Below, piece after piece: positions 25,668 through 33,622 of a stretch of 64,000 nt of DNA. Position 1 is the first letter of the stretch, and every line of letters starts with the position of its first letter. The DNA is taken from positions 1 through 64,000 of the forward strand of contig NZ_JENB01000026.1 in the NCBI RefSeq assembly GCF_000708715.2, read 5' to 3'. Both the position numbers and the translations under genes were made by a program. Under the pieces are notes generated by a model. The model had not been told where the DNA came from and searched no databases. It saw only the letters and a program-made list of their open reading frames with translations. This stretch comes from Pseudomonas putida W15Oct28 (lineage in GTDB: Bacteria > Pseudomonadota > Gammaproteobacteria > Pseudomonadales > Pseudomonadaceae).

Positions 25668-27344
25668 ATGAGCGAAAGCTTTGCAGAACTCTTTGAAGAA
25701 AGCCTGAAAACCCTCAATCTTCAGCCGGGTGCCATCATCACCGGTATCGTTGTCGACATCGACGGCGACTGGGTTACCGTACACGCTGGCCTGAAGTCCG
25801 AGGGCGTCATCCCGCTCGAGCAGTTCTACAACGAAGCTGGCGAGCTGACCATCAAGGTCGGTGACGAAGTTCACGTTGCGCTGGACGCGGTCGAAGACGG
25901 CTTTGGCGAAACCAAACTGTCCCGTGAAAAAGCCAAGCGCGCCGAGTGCTGGATTGTTCTGGAAGCAGCTTTCGCCGCCGAAGAAGTGGTCAAGGGCGTT
26001 ATCAACGGTAAGGTTAAAGGCGGCTTCACTGTCGACGTTAACGGCATCCGTGCGTTCCTGCCGGGCTCCCTGGTTGATGTCCGCCCTGTGCGCGACACCA
26101 CCCACCTCGAAGGCAAAGAGCTGGAATTCAAGGTCATCAAGCTGGACCAGAAGCGCAACAACGTTGTTGTTTCGCGTCGCAGCGTGCTGGAAGCCGAGAA
26201 CTCCGCCGAGCGCGAAGCCCTGCTGGAAACCCTGCAGGAAGGCCAACAAGTCAAAGGTATCGTCAAGAACCTCACCGACTACGGCGCATTCGTGGACCTG
26301 GGCGGTATCGACGGCCTGCTGCACATCACCGACATGGCCTGGAAGCGCATCAAGCACCCTTCGGAAATCGTTAACGTTGGCGACGAAGTCGACGTACGCG
26401 TTCTGAAGTTCGACCGCGAGCGCAACCGCGTTTCGCTGGGTCTGAAGCAGATGGGCGAAGATCCGTGGGTAGCTATCACTGCCCGTTACCCAGAAGGTAC
26501 TCGCGTACAAGCGCGCGTTACCAACCTGACCGACTACGGCTGCTTCGCTGAGCTGGAAGAAGGCGTTGAAGGTCTGGTACACGTTTCCGAAATGGACTGG
26601 ACCAACAAGAACATCCACCCGTCGAAAGTCGTTCAGGTTGGCGACGAAGTGGAAGTCATGGTTCTGGACATCGACGAAGAGCGTCGTCGTATCTCCCTGG
26701 GCATCAAGCAGTGCAAGTCCAACCCATGGGAAGACTTCTCCGGCCAGTTCAACAAGGGTGACAAGATCACCGGTACCATCAAGTCGATCACCGACTTCGG
26801 TATCTTCATCGGCCTGGACGGCGGCATCGACGGCCTGGTTCACCTGTCCGACATCTCCTGGAACGAAACCGGCGAAGAAGCCGTACGTCGTTTCAAGAAG
26901 GGCGACGAGCTGGAAACCGTCATCCTGTCGGTCGACCCAGAGCGCGAGCGCATCTCCCTGGGCATCAAGCAGCTGGAAGACGATCCGTTCTCCAACTTCG
27001 TTGCTGTCAATGACAAGGGCGCTATCGTCAAGGGCATCGTGAAAGAAGTTGACGCCAAAGGCGCCATCGTCACCCTGGCCGACGACATCGAAGCCACTCT
27101 GAAAGCTTCCGAAATCAGCCGTGACCGCGTTGAAGACGCGCGTAACGTTCTGAAGGAAGGCGAAGAGATCGAAGCCAAGATCATCAGCGTTGACCGCAAG
27201 TCCCGCGTTATCAGCCTGTCGATCAAATCGAAAGACGACGCTGAAGAGCGTGAAGCCATCCAGAGCCTGAAAAACGCTCCGGAAGCGGCTGCCGACACCA
27301 CCATGGCTGCGCTGCTGCGCGAAGCAATGGCCAAGCAGAACTGA
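25668..27344 (+). CDS. rpsA: 30S ribosomal protein S1
   Basis: A 558-residue protein made of six S1 RNA-binding repeats. Repeats 3-6 are the most regular (VTNLTDYGCFAELEEGVEGL and similar). It starts MSESFAELFEESLKTLNLQP with a good ACAGGA ribosome site; an upstream in-frame extension to 25614 is leader sequence. S1 helps the ribosome bind structured or weak mRNAs. Codon use is markedly more biased than in the neighbours, as expected for a highly expressed gene. Confidence 0.97.
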   Translation: MSESFAELFEESLKTLNLQPGAIITGIVVDIDGDWVTVHAGLKSEGVIPLEQFYNEAGELTIKVGDEVHVALDAVEDGFGETKLSREKAKRAECWIVLEAAFAAEEVVKGVINGKVKGGFTVDVNGIRAFLPGSLVDVRPVRDTTHLEGKELEFKVIKLDQKRNNVVVSRRSVLEAENSAEREALLETLQEGQQVKGIVKNLTDYGAFVDLGGIDGLLHITDMAWKRIKHPSEIVNVGDEVDVRVLKFDRERNRVSLGLKQMGEDPWVAITARYPEGTRVQARVTNLTDYGCFAELEEGVEGLVHVSEMDWTNKNIHPSKVVQVGDEVEVMVLDIDEERRRISLGIKQCKSNPWEDFSGQFNKGDKITGTIKSITDFGIFIGLDGGIDGLVHLSDISWNETGEEAVRRFKKGDELETVILSVDPERERISLGIKQLEDDPFSNFVAVNDKGAIVKGIVKEVDAKGAIVTLADDIEATLKASEISRDRVEDARNVLKEGEEIEAKIISVDRKSRVISLSIKSKDDAEEREAIQSLKNAPEAAADTTMAALLREAMAKQN

Positions 27345-27360
27345 GTTCTGTTTGATCGGT

Positions 27361-27393
27361 AAAAAAGGGCGACCCTCGGGTCGCCCTTTTTTT
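27361..27393 (+). terminator. Rho-independent terminator after rpsA
   Basis: Stem GGGCGACC with GGTCGCCC, a CTCG-type loop, a run of A before it and a run of seven T after it. The symmetry allows function on either strand. Confidence 0.9.
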
Positions 27394-27425
27394 GTGTCTG
27401 AAATGCGTCAGCCGTGGGGGTGTTC

Positions 27426-28490
27426 ATGTTGATGTTTGGCGACGTTATGAAAGGTCGCGGGCGTGATAATAATTTTCTGATCATCAGGTTGCTGGCGGCG
27501 ACCGCTGTGGTGATTGGGCATTCCTTTGCGCTTTCCTACCTGGAGTGCCTGAGCTGCGCGGACCCGGCAATGCAGCTGGGCATGCCGGTGCCCGTCCATA
27601 GCCTGGGGGTGGAAGTGTTCTTCGTGGTCAGCGGGTTCTTGATCGCTGCCAGTGGTGAACGCAATAGCGCCAGGGATTTCTACCTGGCACGTGCGCTCAG
27701 AATCCTGCCTGGCCTGGTGGTGTGCCTGTTGCTCATGGCCTTTGTACTAGGGCCTGCCGTTACCTCGCTGCCGCTTGCCGAGTATTTTTCGCAGGCCCAG
27801 GTATACAAATACTTCTACAGCCCGCTGCTGATTTTCAAAGATGCCCAGTTCGTGCTGCCTGGGGTGACCTTTACCCCGCGTTTCCAAGGGGTTTCGGTCA
27901 ATGGCAGTTTGTGGACCATTCCGCTGGAAATGCGCATGTACCTGGTACTGGGAGTGGTGGTGCTTGTAGCCAGGCTTTTCCGGTGGCCAATGTCGGGGCT
28001 GACGCTTGCGGCACTCTTGGTTGCGTTGGGGTTGCATGCCTGGCATCCGGCATTTGCAGCGTACCCGTTCAAGCTGGTGGTGTGTTTCCTGGCAGGGTCG
28101 GCGTTCTATTCGTGCCGAGCGGTGATTCCGCACACCGGGTGGCTGCTGCTTGCCTGCGTCGCGTTGTTCTTGCTGAGCAAGGGAGGGCGTTTTGAGGTGT
28201 TCGCGTTCGCCACCCTGACGATTTACGCCACGCTTTATTTTGCGTATTGCCCGCAGTTGAAGTTGCCTTCGGTGGTGCAGGACTACTCCTACGGTATCTA
28301 CCTGTATGCATTTCCGATCCAGCAGATTTTGGCGGGGGCGATGCCGTGGGCTGGGCCATATTGGCTAATGCTGGCTGCAGTGCCGGCCTCCTGGTTAGCG
28401 GGGTATGCGTCTTGGCAGTTGGTGGAGAAGCCTGCGCTGGCGATACGAAAGCGCTTTTCGCAGGAAAGCCCTCGGCAGCAATTGGCATGA
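27426..28490 (+). CDS. Membrane acyltransferase, OafA/YrhL (AT3) family
   Basis: A 354-residue integral membrane protein with about ten hydrophobic segments. The AT3 signature is visible: RLLAATAVVIGHSF with the conserved histidine, GVEVFFVVSGFLIAAS, then FYLARALRILPGL, and SVNGSLWTIPLEMRMY. Such enzymes acylate sugars of O-antigen or other glycans on the periplasmic side. Several starts are possible (GTG 27414, ATG 27426, 27432, 27447); 27426 is chosen without strong ribosome-site support. The gene sits just after the rpsA terminator and before ihfB, where rpsA and ihfB are directly adjacent in P. aeruginosa, and its function may belong to the O-antigen locus downstream. Confidence 0.85.
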   Translation: MLMFGDVMKGRGRDNNFLIIRLLAATAVVIGHSFALSYLECLSCADPAMQLGMPVPVHSLGVEVFFVVSGFLIAASGERNSARDFYLARALRILPGLVVCLLLMAFVLGPAVTSLPLAEYFSQAQVYKYFYSPLLIFKDAQFVLPGVTFTPRFQGVSVNGSLWTIPLEMRMYLVLGVVVLVARLFRWPMSGLTLAALLVALGLHAWHPAFAAYPFKLVVCFLAGSAFYSCRAVIPHTGWLLLACVALFLLSKGGRFEVFAFATLTIYATLYFAYCPQLKLPSVVQDYSYGIYLYAFPIQQILAGAMPWAGPYWLMLAAVPASWLAGYASWQLVEKPALAIRKRFSQESPRQQLA

Positions 28491-28499
28491 GGGTGCTGC

Positions 28500-28520
28500 G
28501 GGGGCTGGCTTGCCGGCCAT
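28500..28520. repeat. Single REP-like half-element
   Basis: A lone GGGGCTGGCTTGCCGGCC unit resembles one arm of the repeat at 801-903, with no partner close by. It is the last REP-like unit seen; none was found from here to the end of the window. Confidence 0.45.
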
Positions 28521-28677
28521 GAAGCGGGCCGTGGCAACCCCTTCGGCTAGACCATTCTTGTAAAACTTCAATCTTGAATTTTTTTATTAAGTCAAGAACC
28601 ACCCTGTTCAAATCCCTCCCGGCGTGCTACAAACTGGTTAAGCAATGATCTAGCTGCTTGATAACGAAGGGAAAAAT

Positions 28678-28974
28678 ATGACGAAGTCGGAGCTGATCGA
28701 ACGTATTGTCACCCATCAGGGGCTGCTCTCGTCCAAGGACGTGGAGCTGGCCATCAAGACCATGCTTGAGCAGATGTCACAATGCCTGGCCACTGGCGAT
28801 CGCATCGAGATTCGCGGTTTTGGCAGCTTCTCGCTGCATTATCGCGCCCCGCGCGTGGGCCGTAATCCGAAGACCGGCCAGTCGGTCAGCCTTGAGGGCA
28901 AGTTCGTGCCGCACTTCAAACCCGGCAAAGAGCTGCGTGACCGGGTCAACGAAGAAGACGAGGCTGAAGCCTGA
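28678..28974 (+). CDS. ihfB: Integration host factor subunit beta
   Basis: A 98-residue DNA-bending protein of the HU/IHF family. It has the family segment IEIRGFGSFSLHYR and the arm tip GRNPKTG, whose proline intercalates in DNA. With IhfA it bends specific sites in promoters, origins and recombination complexes. GAAGGGAAAAT gives the ribosome site. The 150 bases upstream are AT-rich and probably hold its promoter. The LapA-domain gene follows after 19 bases. Confidence 0.96.
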   Translation: MTKSELIERIVTHQGLLSSKDVELAIKTMLEQMSQCLATGDRIEIRGFGSFSLHYRAPRVGRNPKTGQSVSLEGKFVPHFKPGKELRDRVNEEDEAEA

Positions 28975-28993
28975 TCATCCAAGGAGCATTCTG

Positions 28994-29257
28994 ATGCGTA
29001 ACCTCAAGCGCGCCCTGGCGGCGGTGTTCCTGCTGCTGTTGGCGGCTGTGGTGCTGTTCTTCGTGCTGGAGAACCAGCAAGCCGTGTCGTTGGTCCTGTT
29101 CGGCTGGGCGGCGCCAGCCATGCCGGTTGCCGTGCTGGTATTGGCTGCCCTGGTCATTGGCCTGGCAGTTGGCCCCTTGCTGGGTGCCTACGGCGTGCAG
29201 CGCAGCAAGCGCAAGATCAGGGAGTCTGCCCGTCAGGCGGCACTCAGCAGCAACTGA
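28994..29257 (+). CDS. LapA-domain (DUF1049) small inner-membrane protein
   Basis: An 87-residue protein with two membrane helices (about residues 5-27 and 42-64) around FFVLENQQAVSLVLFGW, and a basic cytoplasmic tail with RSKRKIRESARQ. This is the LapA/DUF1049 pattern; E. coli LapA acts with LapB in lipopolysaccharide assembly control. AAGGAG precedes the ATG at good spacing. The frame is open further upstream across ihfB, but that is overlap, not coding. Probably co-transcribed with ihfB. Confidence 0.82.
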   Translation: MRNLKRALAAVFLLLLAAVVLFFVLENQQAVSLVLFGWAAPAMPVAVLVLAALVIGLAVGPLLGAYGVQRSKRKIRESARQAALSSN

Positions 29258-29358
29258 GGAAATTTCCTGCGCCCCTTAGGAAAGTCTCACCTATGCATGC
29301 ACTGGCAGTCATGGAGTAATAGCCCACTTCATTTTCGGCCCCGGCGAGTGCGTGCGAC

Positions 29359-30789
29359 ATGGAATATCCCAGCCTTTCCCATCACGGTGGTACTCGCGGC
29401 GTCACGGGGTCTTGCCACCAGTTATACCTCGATCCGTCCATCAGCCTGCTGATCGATTGCGGCCTTGAGCAGGGGAACGAGGCAGCGCCAGGTGCGGAAA
29501 GTGCGGCGCTCGGCTTCGGCATACAGGGCATCCAGGCTCTGGTCGTCACCCATGTGCACCTCGATCACGTTGGCCGCATTCCTGCGCTGCTGGCTGCCGG
29601 CTACCGTGGCCCCATCCTGTGTAGCGAGCCTTCCGCCCGGCTGCTGCCGTTAGTGCTGGAGGATGCCTACAGGCTGAACATCAGCAGTGAGCCCGTGCAG
29701 GTGGCGCGGTACCTCGATTTTGTCCGCGACCTTATCGTGCCGCTGCCTTTCGAGCAGTGGCACACGTTGGTCGAGCGTCCCGGCCTTGCTTGTCGTATCC
29801 GCCTGCAGCGCGCCGGCCATCTTTTGGGTTCGGCTTACGTCGAATGCGACATGCAGCATGGGCAAGCCAATAGCCGCTATGTGTTCTCTGGCGACCTGGG
29901 CGCATGTGGCAACCCGTTGCTGCGCCCGCTGCAGCGCCCGGAGCGGGCTGATGTACTGGTGCTGGAAAGCACCTATGGCGACCGCTTGCATGCGCATGCA
30001 GGCGACCGCAGGCAGCGTCTTGAAGATGCCATCGATCGCGCCCTGGCTGACAAGGGCACCCTCCTCATCCCGGCTTTCAGCCTGGGTCGCACCCAGGAAT
30101 TGCTGTACGAGCTTGAAGGCATACTTCATCGCAAGGCTTTGTTGATTAACGGGGGCGCTGCGCCGGATGGCGACCCGCTCGACTGGTCGCAGTTGCCCAT
30201 CATCCTCGACTCACCCCTAGCTCAACGCATCACCAGCGTGTACCGGGAGCTGCACGACTACTGGAATGCCGAGGCCAGGGCGCGCCTTGCAGAGGGGCGC
30301 GACCCGCTCGGCTTCAGCCAGCTGATCAGCGTGGACACCCATGCCCGGCACCAGCAGGTGGTCAACTACCTCAAGAGCACCGGGCGGCCGGCAATCGTGA
30401 TTGCCGGCAATGGGATGTGCTCGGGTGGGCGCATTGTCAATTACCTCAAGGCCATGCTGGCGGATGTGCGGCATGAGGTGATGTTTGTGGGGTACCAGGC
30501 CAAGGGCACGCCAGGGGCGGTGATACAGGCCGGCGAAAGGTTTGAAGGGCTTGCGCAGGTTGCTCTGGGTGGGCAAATGTACGAGGTGCGGGCGAAAGTG
30601 ATGACGCTGTCGGGGTACTCGGCACATGCTGATCAGGCGGGCTTGCTGCAGTTCGCGCTGGGTGGCCAGGAGCAGCCAGGCAAGGTGCTGTTGGTGCATG
30701 GTGAACAGGGCGCAAAAGCCGCTTTGCAAAAAGCCTTGATGCAGCGCGCCGAGCGGGCGGGCGCAGCCCTGGAGGTCTCGATACCCTGA
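29359..30789 (+). CDS. Beta-CASP metallo-beta-lactamase-fold hydrolase
   Basis: A 476-residue protein with the metal motif THVHLDH (H65, H67, D69, H70), a SGDLGAC segment with the bridging aspartate, a beta-CASP insertion (VLESTYGDRLH, IPAFSLGRTQELLYEL) and the C-terminal RNA-specificity motif SGYSAHADQ. Bacterial members of this group are usually annotated as RNA nucleases related to CPSF-73, but the substrate in Pseudomonas is not established. It lies between the LapA-domain gene and wzz on the same strand. A 101-base gap upstream holds no clear promoter. Confidence 0.85.
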   Translation: MEYPSLSHHGGTRGVTGSCHQLYLDPSISLLIDCGLEQGNEAAPGAESAALGFGIQGIQALVVTHVHLDHVGRIPALLAAGYRGPILCSEPSARLLPLVLEDAYRLNISSEPVQVARYLDFVRDLIVPLPFEQWHTLVERPGLACRIRLQRAGHLLGSAYVECDMQHGQANSRYVFSGDLGACGNPLLRPLQRPERADVLVLESTYGDRLHAHAGDRRQRLEDAIDRALADKGTLLIPAFSLGRTQELLYELEGILHRKALLINGGAAPDGDPLDWSQLPIILDSPLAQRITSVYRELHDYWNAEARARLAEGRDPLGFSQLISVDTHARHQQVVNYLKSTGRPAIVIAGNGMCSGGRIVNYLKAMLADVRHEVMFVGYQAKGTPGAVIQAGERFEGLAQVALGGQMYEVRAKVMTLSGYSAHADQAGLLQFALGGQEQPGKVLLVHGEQGAKAALQKALMQRAERAGAALEVSIP

Positions 30790-31010
30790 ACCCTTGGTCT
30801 GACAATGGTGTGCTGGCCGACGCAAGGCGGGAACTAATGCCGGTAGCGTTTATCTACTGCGACTAACCCTGGCGCTGGATGTGTAAGATGTTGGCATAAT
30901 GCCGCTACACTCAGGAGGGCCGCGCCTTTTCGGGTTCCATGCCGTCGCTCGTGATGTTGTGGTATGCCAGACACCGTGTACACAGTCAGACCCAAGGAAA
31001 AACACAAGAA

Positions 31011-32057
31011 ATGCGCAATGACCTTGAGCGCCGCAGTAGCGATAGTGAAGAAGTTGACCTGTTGGAGTTTCTGGAAGGGGTGTGGCGGCAAAAGCTTCTC
31101 ATCTTTCTGGTAGCGCTTGTCGTCACTGCAGTTGCACTGGCTTATGCACTGTTGGCCAAGCCGGTTTACGAGGCAAAAGTATTTCTGGCGGCACCTGCGT
31201 CCAGTGATATCGCCGACCTCAACTATGGCCGTACCAACCAGACTGGGTTGGAACCTTTCACTTCGCGTAAGGTTTTTGATATCTTCGTCGAACATTTGAA
31301 CGGTGAAACCCTGCGCCGTCAGTTCTTCAAAGAAGTTTACTTGCCTTCCGCAACTGCGGGGCAGGGGGCACAAGGTGCATTGTATGCCGCGTTCAATGGC
31401 TCCTTTGATGTCGTGCAACTGGCGGGTGAGCCGCCGCGTGCCTATGTAGCCTTCCGTGGGCGTGATCCTGCCGTGGCGTCACAATGGGCTGCTGCCTATG
31501 TCGAGAAAGCCAGCGCCGCCGCCAAGGCCGAGCTATTGCAGGATGCCACCCGAGAGGCCGAGGTCCGCGCCAGCGCGCTGCAGCTGGAGCTCGACAACTT
31601 GCGTGAAAACGGCCAGCGGCAACGTGAAGACAAGATTACCCGCTTGCAAGAGGCACTGCGTATTGCAAATGCCATTGGCCTGGAAAACCCGCCGCTGATA
31701 AACGGCGAGATCTCCAAGGCGCTGTCGTCAAAAATGGACGGCGAGCTGACTTACATGCGCGGCAGCAAGGCGCTGGCTGCCGAGATTGCCAATTTGCAGC
31801 AACGTAAAAGTGAAGACCCGTTCATTCCTGAACTCAGCGACTTAAAAACCAGACAGCAGTTTTACCAAGGCCTGGTTGCAGCGAAGCGTAATGTGAGTGT
31901 GTATCAGCTTGACGGCACGATAGAGCAACCGGATGTGCCGATTAAACCAAAGCGTAACTTGATCATTGCCTTGGGTGTGATTGTTGGTCTGGGCCTCGGT
32001 TGCCTGATCGCCACTCTGAGATATGCCGTGCAGAATTTGCAAAGGCGCCGGGCCTGA
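31011..32057 (+). CDS. wzz: O-antigen chain-length determinant Wzz
   Basis: A 348-residue polysaccharide co-polymerase. Two membrane helices (about 32-52 and 316-338) flank a long periplasmic, partly coiled-coil region with repeated E, R and Q. The second helix is preceded by the proline-rich DGTIEQPDVPIKPKRN segment typical of Wzz. It sets the modal length of the Wzy-made O-chain. The open frame starts earlier at 30939, but ATG 31011 has a CAAGGAAAA ribosome site and the proper charged start. It opens the O-antigen cluster. Confidence 0.92.
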   Translation: MRNDLERRSSDSEEVDLLEFLEGVWRQKLLIFLVALVVTAVALAYALLAKPVYEAKVFLAAPASSDIADLNYGRTNQTGLEPFTSRKVFDIFVEHLNGETLRRQFFKEVYLPSATAGQGAQGALYAAFNGSFDVVQLAGEPPRAYVAFRGRDPAVASQWAAAYVEKASAAAKAELLQDATREAEVRASALQLELDNLRENGQRQREDKITRLQEALRIANAIGLENPPLINGEISKALSSKMDGELTYMRGSKALAAEIANLQQRKSEDPFIPELSDLKTRQQFYQGLVAAKRNVSVYQLDGTIEQPDVPIKPKRNLIIALGVIVGLGLGCLIATLRYAVQNLQRRRA

Positions 32058-32187
32058 CCCAGGAAACGAACAGCAACGCGCACGCCACATTTAGCGCGAG
32101 ACATTTGCCGTGCAAACGGTGAAACTGCAGTAATAAAGGGGGGCGGCGCGACTGGCCCCGACAAAAAATCATGCCAAAGGTTTACCG

Positions 32188-33159
32188 ATGAAGCTTGTTC
32201 AAACGAACATTCCCGATGTAGTCATAGTCGAGCCCGCCGTGTACGAGGATGATCGCGGGTGGTTCACGGAAACCTTCAATGAAACCCGCTTTCATGGCGC
32301 ATTGCTTGAACTTGGCTTGAGCAAGCCCCGTGCGTTCGTCCAGGACAATCACTCGATGTCCCATCGCGGTGTGCTGCGCGGGCTGCATTTCCAGCGTGCA
32401 CCGAATGCCCAGGGCAAGCTGGTCAGGGTAGTGCGTGGTGCAGCCTATGACGTGGCGGTCGATATCCGCCCTGGCTCGCCGACATTCGGGCAGTGGGTAG
32501 GGGTTGAGCTGACCGAGCGCAACAACCGCATGCTGTGGATTCCCGAAGGTTTCGCGCACGGGTTTATTGCCCTCGAGGACGAAACGCACTTCCTGTACAA
32601 AACCACGGATGTCTACAACAAGGACGCCGAAGGCAGTATCCACTGGGATGACCCTGATCTGGCGATTGACTGGCCAATGCGCGACGGCCTCATTGTCAGC
32701 GAAAAGGACAACCAGGCCCCGTCGTTCCGGCACCACCTGAACGTCGCCGAGGAAGGGGCGCTTGCCCAGACCGAGCTGTTCAAGGTGCTGGGTGATCACC
32801 GTGGCCAGTTGGTAGCCCTGCAAGCCTTGGATAACGTACCGTTCGCCATACAGCGTGTGTATTACCTGACCGAAACGCTGCCAGGGGTATCCCGTGGTTT
32901 CCACGCCCACAAGGCGCTCAATCAGCTGGCCATCTGCGTGTCCGGGCGTTGCCGGATGGTCATGGATGACGGCACCACCCGCACGGACCATTGGCTGGAC
33001 GCGTTCAACAAGGGCATCCTGATTCCGCCCATGGTCTGGCACGAAATGCATGATTTCAGCCCGGACTGCGTGCTGTTGGTGCTGGCCGACGCCCATTACG
33101 ACGAGGCCGACTACATTCGTGACTACACCTCGTTCACGGAGCTGAAGCGCAATGCCTAG
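32188..33159 (+). CDS. rmlC-fdtA: Fused dTDP-4-keto-6-deoxyglucose 3,5-epimerase (RmlC) and 3,4-ketoisomerase (FdtA)
   Basis: A 323-residue two-domain cupin protein. Residues 1 to about 180 are a complete RmlC: VFxDxRGxFxE-type start, DNHSMSHRGVLRGLHFQ with the likely base H67, WIPEGFAHGF, FLYKTTDVY, and SEKD with D174, the partner of the base. Residues about 195-323 are a complete FdtA/WxcM-type ketoisomerase, with DHRGQL, RGFHAHK (H239, H241), VWHEMHDF and YDEADYIRDY. Both halves use the RmlB product, dTDP-4-keto-6-deoxyglucose, one for L-rhamnose and one for a 3-amino sugar. R205 and H285 match the FdtA (galacto) type rather than QdtA. No other rmlC was seen. fdtC overlaps its end by 8 bases. 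Confidence 0.88.
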   Translation: MKLVQTNIPDVVIVEPAVYEDDRGWFTETFNETRFHGALLELGLSKPRAFVQDNHSMSHRGVLRGLHFQRAPNAQGKLVRVVRGAAYDVAVDIRPGSPTFGQWVGVELTERNNRMLWIPEGFAHGFIALEDETHFLYKTTDVYNKDAEGSIHWDDPDLAIDWPMRDGLIVSEKDNQAPSFRHHLNVAEEGALAQTELFKVLGDHRGQLVALQALDNVPFAIQRVYYLTETLPGVSRGFHAHKALNQLAICVSGRCRMVMDDGTTRTDHWLDAFNKGILIPPMVWHEMHDFSPDCVLLVLADAHYDEADYIRDYTSFTELKRNA

Positions 33160-33622
33160 CATTCATCAACTGGCCGATGTGAAAAGCGACGTGATCGGCG
33201 AAGGTACCCGGGTGTGGCAATTCGTAGTGATCATGAAAGGTGCGCAGATCGGGCGCAATTGCAACATCTGTGCGCATACCCTGATTGAAGGTGATGTGGT
33301 GCTGGGTGATAACGTGACGGTCAAGTCCGGCGTTTATCTGTGGGACGGTACCCGCATTGCCGATGACGTGTTCATCGGCCCCAATGCCACCTTTACCAAT
33401 GACGCAATGCCGCGCTCCAAGGTTTACCCGGAGCAATTCAACGGTATTACGCTAGAGCGTGGCGCCAGCATTGGTGCCAATGCCACCTTGCTGCCAGGCA
33501 TTGTCGTTGGCGAGTACGCCATGGTGGGCGCAGGGGCAGTGGTGACCAAAGATGTCCCGCCTTATGCCGTTGTTGTAGGGAATCCAGCAAAAATTATCAG
33601 GGTGATAGACCGCAATGGTTAA
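33152..33622 (+). CDS. fdtC: dTDP-3-amino-3,6-dideoxyhexose N-acetyltransferase (hexapeptide repeat)
   Basis: A 156-residue left-handed beta-helix acyltransferase with regular hexapeptide turns (VIGEGTRVWQFVVI, GAQIGRNCNICAH, DDVFIGPNATF) and the end GNPAKIIRVIDRNG. It resembles FdtC/QdtC and WbpD enzymes that acetylate amino groups of nucleotide sugars. Its place between the ketoisomerase fusion and the aminotransferase, with overlaps on both sides, argues for the last step of dTDP-Fuc3NAc synthesis using acetyl-CoA. Confidence 0.82.
   Translation: MPSIHQLADVKSDVIGEGTRVWQFVVIMKGAQIGRNCNICAHTLIEGDVVLGDNVTVKSGVYLWDGTRIADDVFIGPNATFTNDAMPRSKVYPEQFNGITLERGASIGANATLLPGIVVGEYAMVGAGAVVTKDVPPYAVVVGNPAKIIRVIDRNG

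Noticed and set aside
30839..30850. GCCGGTAGCGTT resembles the RfaH ops element GGCGGTAGCGT upstream of wzz
   Set aside because: One key base differs, no promoter is evident upstream of it, and it may be chance. RfaH action here would need a downstream position relative to the promoter.
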